From NCBI GenBank assembly GCA_031286695.1, contig JAITTY010000005.1, positions 186,001-250,000 of the forward strand: a stretch of DNA of 64,000 nt, given 5' to 3'. The position numbers and the translations under genes were made by a program. How positions within the stretch are numbered: the stretch's first letter is position 1; each line of letters begins with the position of its first letter. The notes beneath the pieces are model-generated. The model was not told the DNA's origin. It searched no databases and saw only the letters and a program-made list of their open reading frames with translations. Origin of the DNA: Sphingobacterium sp. Its GTDB lineage: Bacteria > Bacteroidota > Bacteroidia > Sphingobacteriales > Sphingobacteriaceae. Positions 9,621-18,365 of this stretch are shown one piece after another.

Positions 9621-10814
9621 TTAAATAAAACTGTAGACCCCGTTTTTCCAACCCAATATTTTGTCAGAATCCGCGCCAAGCCATTTTTTCAGTAGCGTGG
9701 CATAGACTTTCCTAAAATCTTCCGTATACCGAAGATCACCTTCATTGAGCTGGCTCAGATCAGGTAAATCGTTGAGCAGTCCCTGCTGTTTCAAACCGCC
9801 CGATATAAAGAAGAGCTGATTGGCTGTTCCATGATCGGTACCATTGCTTGCATTTTGTGCCACCCGGCGGCCAAATTCCGAAAAGGTCATGAGCATCACA
9901 TCCTGAAAAAGGCCATTTTTCTTCAGGTCATCCACAAAACTCTTGACGGCATCATTGATGGTACCAAACAGGCTCTCCTGACGCTGCCTTTGATTGATAT
10001 GGGTATCAAAACTGCCTATCTGGAGGTAATATACCTGTGTATTGATATCTGACCTAATGAGCGAAGCAATCGTTTTAAAGTCCTTTCCGAGTGCCGAATC
10101 TGGGTATAGAGCCGCTGTTTTCTTCGCCTTACTCTGCTCAAAAATATAGTCAGCGTTGTTCATGGTCTCCCCCAGCGTTTGATAGAGATAGCTTACCGTT
10201 TCCTCCTCATGCTGCTGCTGGTGCTCTTGAAAGAGTGTATTAAAATACTCTTCACGGCTGGTCTGATACAGTTTTTTGGGATCTTTAAATGCGAAAGCCT
10301 TTTTCTGTTTTCCCTTAAGGGCAAGGCTCAGCATATCATTCACTTCAAGAGCCTGCGTAGGGTGACTGCAATCGTAACAGGCCGCATCGAGATACCTTCC
10401 TATCCAACCGCTTTCCAGATATTCATCGCTCCTGCTCGCACTGTGCCAGATATCCATGCTGCGGAAGTGTGATTTATCCGGATTGGGATAGCCTACATTA
10501 TTGAGCACAGCCAAGTCACCACGATCAAAAAGTTCCTTAAAAAAAGGTAAAGCCGGATTTATTCCAGCCTCATCGGTTAGATACAGCGCATTGTCGACCG
10601 CAATTGTCTGCCGCTCTCTAAAATAGATATCGTTCCGTGTGGGAATAATCGTGTTGAGCCCATCATTGCCACCACTCAGCTGCAAAACAACCAATATTTT
10701 ATTCCGTCTTTCCAAGGCATCTGGCGAGGTCATCCCCTTTAGAAAATTAGGTAGCAAGAGGGATGCTGTTGCAAGTGAACCTACTTTCAGGAATTCACGT
10801 CTTTTGATGATCAT
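9621..10814 (-). CDS. DUF1501 family secreted protein
   Basis: 397 residues. The start IIKRREFLKVGSLATASLLLP is a twin-arginine (Tat) type signal. The mature part begins LVVLQLSGGNDGLNTIIP, the DUF1501 hallmark, and later has FSEFGRRVAQNASNGTDHGTA, the segment that relates this family to the sulfatase / alkaline phosphatase superfamily. DUF1501 proteins are almost always encoded right after a DUF1800 protein, as here: the DUF1800 stop is 17 bases upstream. The pair is widespread in Bacteroidota and Planctomycetes and its biochemical role is unsettled. The 3' end converges on the thioredoxin gene with a gap of about 110 bases and no clear terminator. Confidence 0.95.
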   Translation of the reverse strand: MIIKRREFLKVGSLATASLLLPNFLKGMTSPDALERRNKILVVLQLSGGNDGLNTIIPTRNDIYFRERQTIAVDNALYLTDEAGINPALPFFKELFDRGDLAVLNNVGYPNPDKSHFRSMDIWHSASRSDEYLESGWIGRYLDAACYDCSHPTQALEVNDMLSLALKGKQKKAFAFKDPKKLYQTSREEYFNTLFQEHQQQHEEETVSYLYQTLGETMNNADYIFEQSKAKKTAALYPDSALGKDFKTIASLIRSDINTQVYYLQIGSFDTHINQRQRQESLFGTINDAVKSFVDDLKKNGLFQDVMLMTFSEFGRRVAQNASNGTDHGTANQLFFISGGLKQQGLLNDLPDLSQLNEGDLRYTEDFRKVYATLLKKWLGADSDKILGWKNGVYSFI

Positions 10815-10831
10815 GACCGTTCTTTTAAATG

Positions 10832-12205
10832 TTAACAGAGTTGATATTCAGGAATACTCATCGTTTCTATAATCGCCATCCGGCTGCTTCCGGCAGCATA
10901 TTTATCAAGCAGCACTTTTCCAAAGGAAGGTTGCCGCTGCAAGAGCAACTGGAATGGGTCCTTTCCCGCAAAAGTACCTTCCACTGTCGGCCAGTCGATA
11001 GAAATTCGGGGATTTTTGAATGTTTTGGTAAGTGCTCTTTTCTCCTTCAGCCCCATATCCAGATCGTCATCATTTTGGGGATTCAGATCCAGCGGACGCA
11101 GTCCAGTCCATATCTGTGAAAGCTGCATCCTGAGCAGCAGCGTTGAACTGTCTATCCAGGCTTTACCCGATGGCCAGCCGGCTACATTGGGCGGATATAA
11201 AAGCATCTGACCCAATAGCTTCTGATAGACGATTAGATTTTCGGGATTTTCAATTTCCATAGGCAGTATCCGCATGATGCCCACCATCAGTTCTATCGGC
11301 GATTTAATGCGGTTGCCTATATGCGAAGGATCGTAAAACCAATCGGCGGTAAATATCCGTTCAAGCAGCCGCTTGATATCGTATCCCGAATCATAGAATT
11401 CTTTGCTCAATGTATTGACAATCGCTTCGTTTTCCTGTTCATTCACCAAAAAACGATAGAGCTTCGCGGTAATAAACCTTGCGGTCGCGGGCTGTTCAAG
11501 AATCACGTCGAGGATGTCATTTCCATCAAAGCGGCCTGTTTTTCCCAAAAATATTTTGGTACCGCCATCATGAAATTTTTTACGTTCCAAAAAGCTGGCC
11601 TCCTTGTCGTAGGACCATCCGGTAAAAGCACGTGCAGCCTCGCGCACATCCATTTCGGTGTAATTGCCACGCCCCATGGTAAAGAGCTCCATGACCTCGC
11701 GCGCAAAGTTTTCATTGGGATGTCCCTTTTTATTCTGCTGATTATTAAGAAAATTAAGCATTGCTGGCGCCTTTGAAACAGCGAATAACAGGTCCCTGAA
11801 GCTTCCAAGCGCATGCTTCCGAATTTCGTTAAGCACCTGGACACTGAAGTTTGGATTGATAACACGGGTTGCAAAATGCCCATGCCAGAAAAAGGCCATC
11901 TTTTCCCGCAGCTGATCCTCTGAATGTACCATTGTACGGAGAAAATTGAGGTTAATCTCGATATTATGCTGCCGGTTACGCTGCTGTGCCTGTTTTTTCG
12001 CTGCCGCATTCAGTGCCGAAAGCGATGGATAATCGGCATTCGTCCCCTCCGAACCGAACTCAATCGGCACAAAATCATAATCTTGAGCATACTTCTTCCA
12101 GACTTCAGCCGTAGACAAGCGTTCGAAGTCCGCCAGCTGCCCGAGGCTCATCCCAAATCCGGCCCGGTTAGCCAAGTGTTTGTTTTTGATCAATTCAGAA
12201 ACCAT
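10832..12205 (-). CDS. DUF1800 family protein
   Basis: 457 residues, no obvious signal peptide. Family hallmarks: LANRAGFGMSLGQL near the start, KMAFFWHGHFAT (about 100), NENFAREVMELFTMG (about 170), AARAFTGWSYD, then IKSPIELMVGIMRIL and LLYPPNVAGWPSGKAWID near the C-terminus. It is the upstream partner of the DUF1501 gene and the two are clearly co-transcribed. Function is not established for the family. The upstream gap of 227 bases to the divergent lipoprotein gene contains a 9-base inverted repeat (12235-12243 with 12284-12292). Confidence 0.95.
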   Translation of the reverse strand: MVSELIKNKHLANRAGFGMSLGQLADFERLSTAEVWKKYAQDYDFVPIEFGSEGTNADYPSLSALNAAAKKQAQQRNRQHNIEINLNFLRTMVHSEDQLREKMAFFWHGHFATRVINPNFSVQVLNEIRKHALGSFRDLLFAVSKAPAMLNFLNNQQNKKGHPNENFAREVMELFTMGRGNYTEMDVREAARAFTGWSYDKEASFLERKKFHDGGTKIFLGKTGRFDGNDILDVILEQPATARFITAKLYRFLVNEQENEAIVNTLSKEFYDSGYDIKRLLERIFTADWFYDPSHIGNRIKSPIELMVGIMRILPMEIENPENLIVYQKLLGQMLLYPPNVAGWPSGKAWIDSSTLLLRMQLSQIWTGLRPLDLNPQNDDDLDMGLKEKRALTKTFKNPRISIDWPTVEGTFAGKDPFQLLLQRQPSFGKVLLDKYAAGSSRMAIIETMSIPEYQLC

Positions 12206-12432
12206 TTCACTTCCTTTTATAACGAATTAACAATTTAATTTACACATATTTGCGGGTATCCTACACATTTAACAAACATTAAGGTAAATTAACATAGCAC
12301 ACATCCACAGGCTATTTCCCATGCTGCAAATTTTTCATTAAATTTAGTTGAATATCGCTGCATGGAGACATTTTTGAAGGTTTCAATTGGCGATAACAGC
12401 AATCATTTTTAAGCCTTTTTATATAACTTCAT

Positions 12433-12900
12433 ATGATAAAATTATGTAAAGTGCTAGTCCCCTTATCCATTTTCCTTGTTTTTGTACAATGTATGGGCAG
12501 TGAGCATGACCCTTCTGAGAACTTCGACTGGTTACTGGGCAAATGGCAGCGTACCAACGAAACCCAAGGTAAAAAGACCTTTGAATATTGGGTCAAAATT
12601 AACGATGCTGAATATGCAGGTTTGGCCTTTACGCTACACAACAGCGATACCGTCAATCAGGAAAAAATGGCGCTGCTGAAATCCGATGGAAACTGGCAAT
12701 TAAAGGTGAAAACAACCGATGAAAAGGATTTCATCGCCTTTGAAATGACCATGCAGAAAGATGGGCTATTCGAATGCAATAATGACTCCCTAGCCTTCCC
12801 TAAAAAGATTACCTACTGGCGGGATGGCGAAAAGTTAAAAGCAAATGTAGCCGGCGACAGCCTGCAGATTCCTTTTGAATTCAGCAAAATCACAAAATAA
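12433..12900 (+). CDS. Small lipoprotein, DUF6265-like
   Basis: 155 residues. Signal peptide with lipobox FVQC (Cys20), then a short linker and the segment FDWLLGKWQRTNETQGKKTFEYW. The Trp-Leu-x-Gly-x-Trp start and the following beta-strands resemble the DUF6265 / lipocalin-like group of small exported proteins. It stands alone, divergent from the DUF1800/DUF1501 operon and 118 bases before the next sigma gene. Function unknown. Confidence 0.85.
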   Translation: MIKLCKVLVPLSIFLVFVQCMGSEHDPSENFDWLLGKWQRTNETQGKKTFEYWVKINDAEYAGLAFTLHNSDTVNQEKMALLKSDGNWQLKVKTTDEKDFIAFEMTMQKDGLFECNNDSLAFPKKITYWRDGEKLKANVAGDSLQIPFEFSKITK

Positions 12901-13018
12901 TCTGTTCCGACTGCCAGGCGGTCAAAAAAACGCATTTTAGATTCATTTTATGTAGAACATAATATTTACTACCTTAGTACTCTAATGCTAACCTTTTTTA
13001 ATCTGTCTATGTAAAACC

Positions 13019-13570
13019 ATGCTGGATATTCAAGAATTGAGTAGTGAGGAAAAACAGATGATTGCCATTGGGCGAGATGAAAGAATATTTAAGAAATTTT
13101 TCATTCAAAACTTCGATGGGCTCAAGCTATATGCATTCTCTTTCATCAAAGACGAAGATCTCGCTCAGGATATCTCCTGCCAAATATTATGGAAAATATG
13201 GAATCTTCAGGAAAGACTCCTTGAGATCGAATTACTCGTTCCTTATATACTCCGCGCAGTAAAGAATGGATGCTTAAATCAGATACGAAAGAAATCAATC
13301 GAGTATTCATTACACGATATGGCCCATGATAATTTTATCGATGACATATCGCCAGAATCGTTACTTATTTCCAAAGAGAAAATTGCCGAAATCGAACACA
13401 GCATATCCCTGCTACCCGCCAAAACAAAACAAGCCTTTCTATTGGTTAAAGATGAACAGCTGTCTTATAAACAAGCGGCTGCTAAAATGGGAATAGCGAT
13501 TAATACGGTAGACCGACACCTACAAATTGCATTAAAAAAAATCTATGCTCAGCTAAAACAAAAAAAATAA
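13019..13570 (+). CDS. FecI-type ECF sigma factor
   Basis: 183 residues, the usual size. Region 2 includes FDGLKLYAFSFIKDEDLAQDISCQILWKIW (read in two parts: the core-binding helix and the -10 reading helix); region 4 is LSYKQAAAKMGIAINTVDRHLQIALKKI, a helix-turn-helix. The linker between them is short, as in ECF sigmas. The gene is followed after 54 bases by its FecR anti-sigma and then by a SusC with an STN domain, so it should be released when the receptor binds its ligand and then direct transcription of this operon. No convincing promoter is visible upstream. Confidence 0.95.
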   Translation: MLDIQELSSEEKQMIAIGRDERIFKKFFIQNFDGLKLYAFSFIKDEDLAQDISCQILWKIWNLQERLLEIELLVPYILRAVKNGCLNQIRKKSIEYSLHDMAHDNFIDDISPESLLISKEKIAEIEHSISLLPAKTKQAFLLVKDEQLSYKQAAAKMGIAINTVDRHLQIALKKIYAQLKQKK

Positions 13571-13624
13571 ATTCGGTATTGGTGAGATTTGTTTTTTCAT
13601 GTGTCTTATGAATAAAACAACCCC

Positions 13625-14695
13625 ATGTCATCAGAAGACACTTATTTTTTAGAGCTCATTCAAAAATACCTGGACAAGCGTATATCGGCGACCGAAGAGG
13701 AAGAGCTGTATCATTTGATGACTTTAGAAGAAAGCAGAATAGATCTTTATCTCTATTTGACGAAAGAAAATCAAGCGTTAAAAAATAACCCGATTGCGCT
13801 TGAATTGTTGTTTGAATCTTCCAAAAAGAAGTATAAGACAACGGAAATTACAGCCAGCGAACCAAAAGAAAAAAGAAATACCCCGCTATCATCAAAAAAC
13901 TATGGGCGCTTGCTTATTGCCGCCGCCCTTCTTCTCATGATGTCTTTTGGAGGCGTTTATCTCTTTCAGCACATGCTGTCCGGGCGCATCGTCAAGCTTA
14001 CATCGGCCAAAGGTGAAAGGAAACATTTTAGATTAGCAGATGGAACTGAAATTTGGCTCAATAGCGGTAGCCAACTCGAATATGACATCAATTATGGCCT
14101 ATCAAATCGAGATGTAACACTGTCTGGAGAAGCTTATTTTAAAGTAACCAAAAATAAAAAATTACCATTTCATGTAAACGCTTACGGCAACACAATTGAA
14201 GTGCTTGGGACGCAGTTTAATGTTCAAGCCTATGCAGAAGAACAAAAAATGGAAACAACACTCTTTGAAGGTAAAGTGAATCTCAAAGTTAAAGATAAAG
14301 GATCCGTTCATGAATTTATTATGCATCCGGGAGAAAAAATAGAGGTAGCGAATAGCCTGGCCACCGGCATGCATATCAAGAAAAGCAACATCGCTAAAGA
14401 GTCTACAGATGGGGCAGCAAACATCAGCCAAATTAGTCATGAAAATAGGGAACCGTCAGAAGCACTGTGGACGAAAAACAAACTGGTTTTTCAGGATGAC
14501 CCTATAGATATCATGGGCAGAAAAATAGAACGTTGGTACAATAAAACTATCCGAATTGAAAACAAGAATATTTTGAACCAATCCTATACGGGAGTGTTTC
14601 AGGAGAAAACAGCGCGAGAGGTTTTGGACATTTTGATTAAAACGGGTGCTAACCTCCATTATAAAGAACGACGCGATACCATTATACTGTATTAA
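13625..14695 (+). CDS. FecR-type anti-sigma factor
   Basis: 356 residues. Cytoplasmic sigma-binding N-terminus (1-90, LIQKYLDKRISATEEEELY), one membrane segment (about 94-115), a periplasmic FecR domain (about 125-225 with FRLADGTEIWLNSGSQLEY and LGTQFNVQAY), and a C-terminal DUF4974-like domain (about 290-355) that resembles an STN fold and ends KERRDTIILY. It would hold the sigma factor of 13019-13570 at the membrane and receive the signal from the STN domain of the SusC that follows. A stem-loop at 14767-14789 lies between this gene and SusC. Confidence 0.96.
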   Translation: MSSEDTYFLELIQKYLDKRISATEEEELYHLMTLEESRIDLYLYLTKENQALKNNPIALELLFESSKKKYKTTEITASEPKEKRNTPLSSKNYGRLLIAAALLLMMSFGGVYLFQHMLSGRIVKLTSAKGERKHFRLADGTEIWLNSGSQLEYDINYGLSNRDVTLSGEAYFKVTKNKKLPFHVNAYGNTIEVLGTQFNVQAYAEEQKMETTLFEGKVNLKVKDKGSVHEFIMHPGEKIEVANSLATGMHIKKSNIAKESTDGAANISQISHENREPSEALWTKNKLVFQDDPIDIMGRKIERWYNKTIRIENKNILNQSYTGVFQEKTAREVLDILIKTGANLHYKERRDTIILY

Positions 14696-14760
14696 AAAAA
14701 CTAAAGATAAGATCAAATTAACCAACAATAACGACCTGAATATGAAATAAAAAAACAAAC

Positions 14761-14789
14761 AAAAAAGGGTACATCGCAGCGATATACCC
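14761..14789 (-). terminator. Candidate antisense-strand terminator between FecR and SusC
   Basis: GGGTA-c-ATCG-cag-CGAT-a-TACCC at 14767-14789 folds into a 9-pair stem with one mismatch. Six A residues precede it (14761-14766), so on the minus strand the stem is followed by U6, the form of an intrinsic terminator. No T-run follows it on the plus strand, so it should not stop the operon transcript. The possible antisense promoter at the SusC ATG (14855-14862, one mismatch to TAnnTTTG, no -33 box) is weak, so no antisense RNA is called here. Compare the three stronger cases at 31290, 48505 and 52742. Confidence 0.45.
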
Positions 14790-14861
14790 AAAGATGATCA
14801 ATTGGCACAAAGCCCTAGGAAAGTTGTTGTGCCCAATTATTTACCTCTTATTTTTAAAATT

Positions 14862-17800
14862 ATGAAAAAAAATTCACATGCTCGACGTCATGTGCCGATT
14901 CTTTATTACCTAAAGTGGCTCTTCATGGTAAAATTTATGATGCTGTTCATTGTAGCATTTGGCTATAACAGCTATGCAACTACAACTTCTGCACAAGAAA
15001 ATGTAACACTTAAATACAAAAATATAAAACTTAAAAATCTATTGCAGCTTATTGAAAAACAGACGGATTTGAGATTTGTATACAATAATAATCAAGTAGA
15101 AGAAGTTACCATACCGCAAATTTCAGCGACTAATAAGCCGTGGAAAGAATTACTGAGGCCCATTCTGGAAAAAAATGGCTTTCAGATGCAACAGATCGAT
15201 GGCGGCCGTATCATTCTTTCCCAGCCGCGAACACAGGAGCTTAAATTTCAAGGAAAAGTATCCAATAGCAAAGGAGAACCACTACCTGGAGTTTCCATCA
15301 AGGAAAAGGGATCAGACAAAGGTACCTTAACAAATGATAAAGGGGAATTTATGCTCACTGTAAAAAGCACACAAAGCAGCCTATTAATCAGCAGTGTTGG
15401 CTTCGTAAGCTTAGAACTTCCCTACTCTTCCGTATTTCAGACCATTGAACTTAGAGAGGATCTAGCCCAACTGGAAGAAGTCGTTGTCGTAGGCTACGGT
15501 GCACAAAAACGCGTCAACTTAACGGGTGCTGTTGCCACAATTGGCGGTAAAGAATTAGAAAACCGGCCTGTTGTGAATGCTACGCAGAGCCTACAGGGGG
15601 AAGTTCCTGGTTTAAATGTCAATGTTGGGGGCAATACCAAGCCAGGACAGAGTTTCAACCTGAATGTACGCGGTGTCGGCAATCTAAGCGGAACCGATGG
15701 CCCTTATGTTCTTGTTGACGGAATGGAAATGTCCTTGGCAGATGTTAACCCTAGCGATATCGACAATATCTCTGTTTTAAAAGATGCGTCGGCATCCGCA
15801 ATCTATGGCTCGCGTGCTGCATATGGCGTCATTCTGGTTACAACAAAAAAAGGTGCGGCTGGAAAAAAGACAATTAATATCAGTACCAATACAGGATTAA
15901 CCTCGCCAGTAAAATTACCAGAAATGGTCAACTCAGTTGACTTCGCAAACTTTTTCAATGCGGCGACTTTTAACGCACTGGGGACCAAACAATATTCCGA
16001 TGACAAGATCGCCTTATTGCAACAATACATCAATGATCCGGGCAGTATATCGATCTTTCCAGAAGTCAATACCAATAACTATGCAAGCTGGGAAAATAGC
16101 GCCAACGGTGTAGCCAATACAAACTGGTTTGATCTCCATTATAAACCTACCGCATTGCGACAAAATTACAACATCAATATGGGCGGCGGAAATGCGGGAA
16201 CACAATTTTATGTCTCAGGGGGCTATTATAATGAGGATGGAGTTTTGCGTTACGCGGACATTGATTACAAGCGCTACAATTTCAATAGCTCTGTTACTTC
16301 AGAACTGTCTTCATGGATAAAGCTCAAAGCTAACGTAAAATATACGCGCAGCAGCAATCAAACACCTTTAGCCGGATTTGAGGGCATGTTTTTCCATAAT
16401 CTTGCTCGCATGCGTCCAAATGTATCACCTTATGACTTTTATGGCAACTGGACGGAACAGTCCATGGTACCCTATCTCCAATCAGGATCCAAAGATCAAT
16501 TGACAGCGAATACCTTAGCGATATTAGGTGGACTCGAGATAACCCCATTAAAAAACTGGAAAATCTTTGCCGATTTGAATTATCGCTTAGACAATAGCGA
16601 AAATGATATCTTAAAATTGCCCGGAACAATTTATGGTATTGACGGCACAACATATCTAGTCAACAGGTCAGAATATAACATCCCGCTTGGAGGAAGTTTC
16701 GAACGCCGGATGAACAATAACAATTATCTAACACCAAACATCTATACAAACTACAAACTCACTGTTGACAAACATAATTTTGACTTAACAGCTGGATTTC
16801 AACAGGAGGTAAATACTTTCAAGGAGATCTATACCTCTGCAAGCGATCTGATCAGTTTTGACCGCCCGGGCATTGACCTGTCTACAGGAACAAAAAACAG
16901 CAAGGAAGCCCGTAACCATTGGGCTACCCGGGGTATGTTTGCACGTTTAAATTACAATTTCGATCAGAAATACCTATTAGAACTCAATGGCCGATACGAT
17001 GGTTCGTCACGCTTTGCAGCTGGGCATCGCTGGGGATTTTTCCCTTCGATATCAGCGGCATACAATATGAGCGAAGAATCTTTTTTCAAAGATAATATTT
17101 CCTGGATCAATCAACTAAAAATAAGAGGATCCTATGGCTCTCTGGGAAACCAAGCCGGTGCCGGTCTTTATGCTTACTCCGAAAATATGAGCATTGTAGT
17201 CCCTGGAGCTAACGGTGCAGGAGGGCGTTATTATTTTCAAAATGGCCGTGAAAGTTATATAAACGCACCGGGGGCATTCAATCCCCTAATTACCTGGGAA
17301 AAAGTCAGAAGTGCCAACATTGGCCTCGATTTCACTTTATTGAAGTACCGATTGACAGGAACACTAGACCTCTACCAACGAAATACAAAAGATATGCTCG
17401 GGCCTTCCAGAGATGTTGCAGACCTCTTTGGAACGACACCTGCAAAAAGCAATAATGCCGATCTCCGAACGAGAGGCTGGGAACTCAATGTAAAATGGCG
17501 AGATAAAATTGCCGAGGATTGGAGCTACAATCTAGGCATCATTCTTTCCGATTACCAGTCAATGGTGACGAAATACCAAAATCCAACCAAATTTGACCCT
17601 AGCGGACAATGGTATGAAGGTAAAATGTCCGGTGAGATTTGGGGATACCAGGCCAACCAGCTAATCCGTACTCAAGCAGAAGCCGATGAATACAATAAAT
17701 TGGATCGGTCCTTTATATCTGCACGCAACTGGGTGCCAGGAGACGTGATGTACCTTGACATAAATAACGATGGTAAGATAAACAATGGAGCCAATCGTTT

Positions 17801-18356
17801 GGGTGATATGGGCGATATTTCCATTATTGGGAACAGTACTCCCCGCTATAGCTATAGTTTCTCCGCAGGATTGAATTGGAAAGACCTTTCGATGAACATG
17901 CTTTGGCAAGGAATCGCTAAACGAGATTTTAGTCCTGGATTTGCAGATGCCTACTTTTGGGGATCGGGTGCATTGGCACAGGTAACTGTATTCAAACAAC
18001 ATCTCGACTATTTCTCTGAAAGCAATCCAAATGCCTATTACCCGAATCCGTACGCCTCACCTGCAGGTGCAATAAATTCCTACATCAATAAAACACAGCT
18101 AGCCTCTTCACGCTATCTGCAAAATGCAGCCTATCTACGCCTCAAAAATCTGACATTAAGCTATAGTCTGCCGAAGAATCTGATCCAACGCTGGAAGTTT
18201 GATCGCTTAAGCGTGTTTGTCAGTGGCGAAAACTTACTGACATTCAGTGCCCTGGCCAAAATGTTTGATCCCGAAACCATAGAAGGCGGATCTGGCATGG
18301 GCAAGATCTATCCATTAAGCAAAGTCTATTCCTTCGGTTTAAATCTTAACTTTTAA
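14862..18356 (+). CDS. SusC-type TonB-dependent receptor with STN domain
   Basis: 1164 residues from the ATG at 14862; a TTG 60 bases upstream keeps the frame open but gives a poor start (MAQSPRK) in front of a normal signal region. Order: signal sequence (about 1-45), STN domain (about 47-125, KLKNLLQLIEKQTDLRFVYN), carboxypeptidase-regulatory-like domain (about 130-200, GKVSNSKGEPLPGVSI), plug starting LEEVVVVGYGAQKRVNLTG and containing VLVDGMEM and VLKDASASAIYGSRA, then the barrel. STN domains pass the ligand signal to FecR. It is followed after 9 bases by SusD. A sulfatase in the same operon points to a sulfated glycan as ligand. Confidence 0.96.
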   Translation: MKKNSHARRHVPILYYLKWLFMVKFMMLFIVAFGYNSYATTTSAQENVTLKYKNIKLKNLLQLIEKQTDLRFVYNNNQVEEVTIPQISATNKPWKELLRPILEKNGFQMQQIDGGRIILSQPRTQELKFQGKVSNSKGEPLPGVSIKEKGSDKGTLTNDKGEFMLTVKSTQSSLLISSVGFVSLELPYSSVFQTIELREDLAQLEEVVVVGYGAQKRVNLTGAVATIGGKELENRPVVNATQSLQGEVPGLNVNVGGNTKPGQSFNLNVRGVGNLSGTDGPYVLVDGMEMSLADVNPSDIDNISVLKDASASAIYGSRAAYGVILVTTKKGAAGKKTINISTNTGLTSPVKLPEMVNSVDFANFFNAATFNALGTKQYSDDKIALLQQYINDPGSISIFPEVNTNNYASWENSANGVANTNWFDLHYKPTALRQNYNINMGGGNAGTQFYVSGGYYNEDGVLRYADIDYKRYNFNSSVTSELSSWIKLKANVKYTRSSNQTPLAGFEGMFFHNLARMRPNVSPYDFYGNWTEQSMVPYLQSGSKDQLTANTLAILGGLEITPLKNWKIFADLNYRLDNSENDILKLPGTIYGIDGTTYLVNRSEYNIPLGGSFERRMNNNNYLTPNIYTNYKLTVDKHNFDLTAGFQQEVNTFKEIYTSASDLISFDRPGIDLSTGTKNSKEARNHWATRGMFARLNYNFDQKYLLELNGRYDGSSRFAAGHRWGFFPSISAAYNMSEESFFKDNISWINQLKIRGSYGSLGNQAGAGLYAYSENMSIVVPGANGAGGRYYFQNGRESYINAPGAFNPLITWEKVRSANIGLDFTLLKYRLTGTLDLYQRNTKDMLGPSRDVADLFGTTPAKSNNADLRTRGWELNVKWRDKIAEDWSYNLGIILSDYQSMVTKYQNPTKFDPSGQWYEGKMSGEIWGYQANQLIRTQAEADEYNKLDRSFISARNWVPGDVMYLDINNDGKINNGANRLGDMGDISIIGNSTPRYSYSFSAGLNWKDLSMNMLWQGIAKRDFSPGFADAYFWGSGALAQVTVFKQHLDYFSESNPNAYYPNPYASPAGAINSYINKTQLASSRYLQNAAYLRLKNLTLSYSLPKNLIQRWKFDRLSVFVSGENLLTFSALAKMFDPETIEGGSGMGKIYPLSKVYSFGLNLNF

Positions 18357-18365
18357 CTAGCAGTC

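Noticed and set aside
12235..12292. 9-base inverted repeat TTAATTTAC/GTAAATTAA as an operator
   Set aside because: Short, AT-rich and 40 bases apart; such pairs are expected by chance, so it is mentioned only with the neighbouring gene.
12909..12930. Terminator-like GACTG...CGGTC after the small lipoprotein gene
   Set aside because: The stem is only five pairs with a wobble and is followed by A7, not T; on the other strand no gene ends there.
14802..14861. Extended N-terminus of the SusC gene from a TTG at 14802
   Set aside because: It adds 20 residues (MAQSPRK...) in front of the usual signal region and would overlap the leader stem-loop neighbourhood; the ATG at 14862 gives a normal SusC start.
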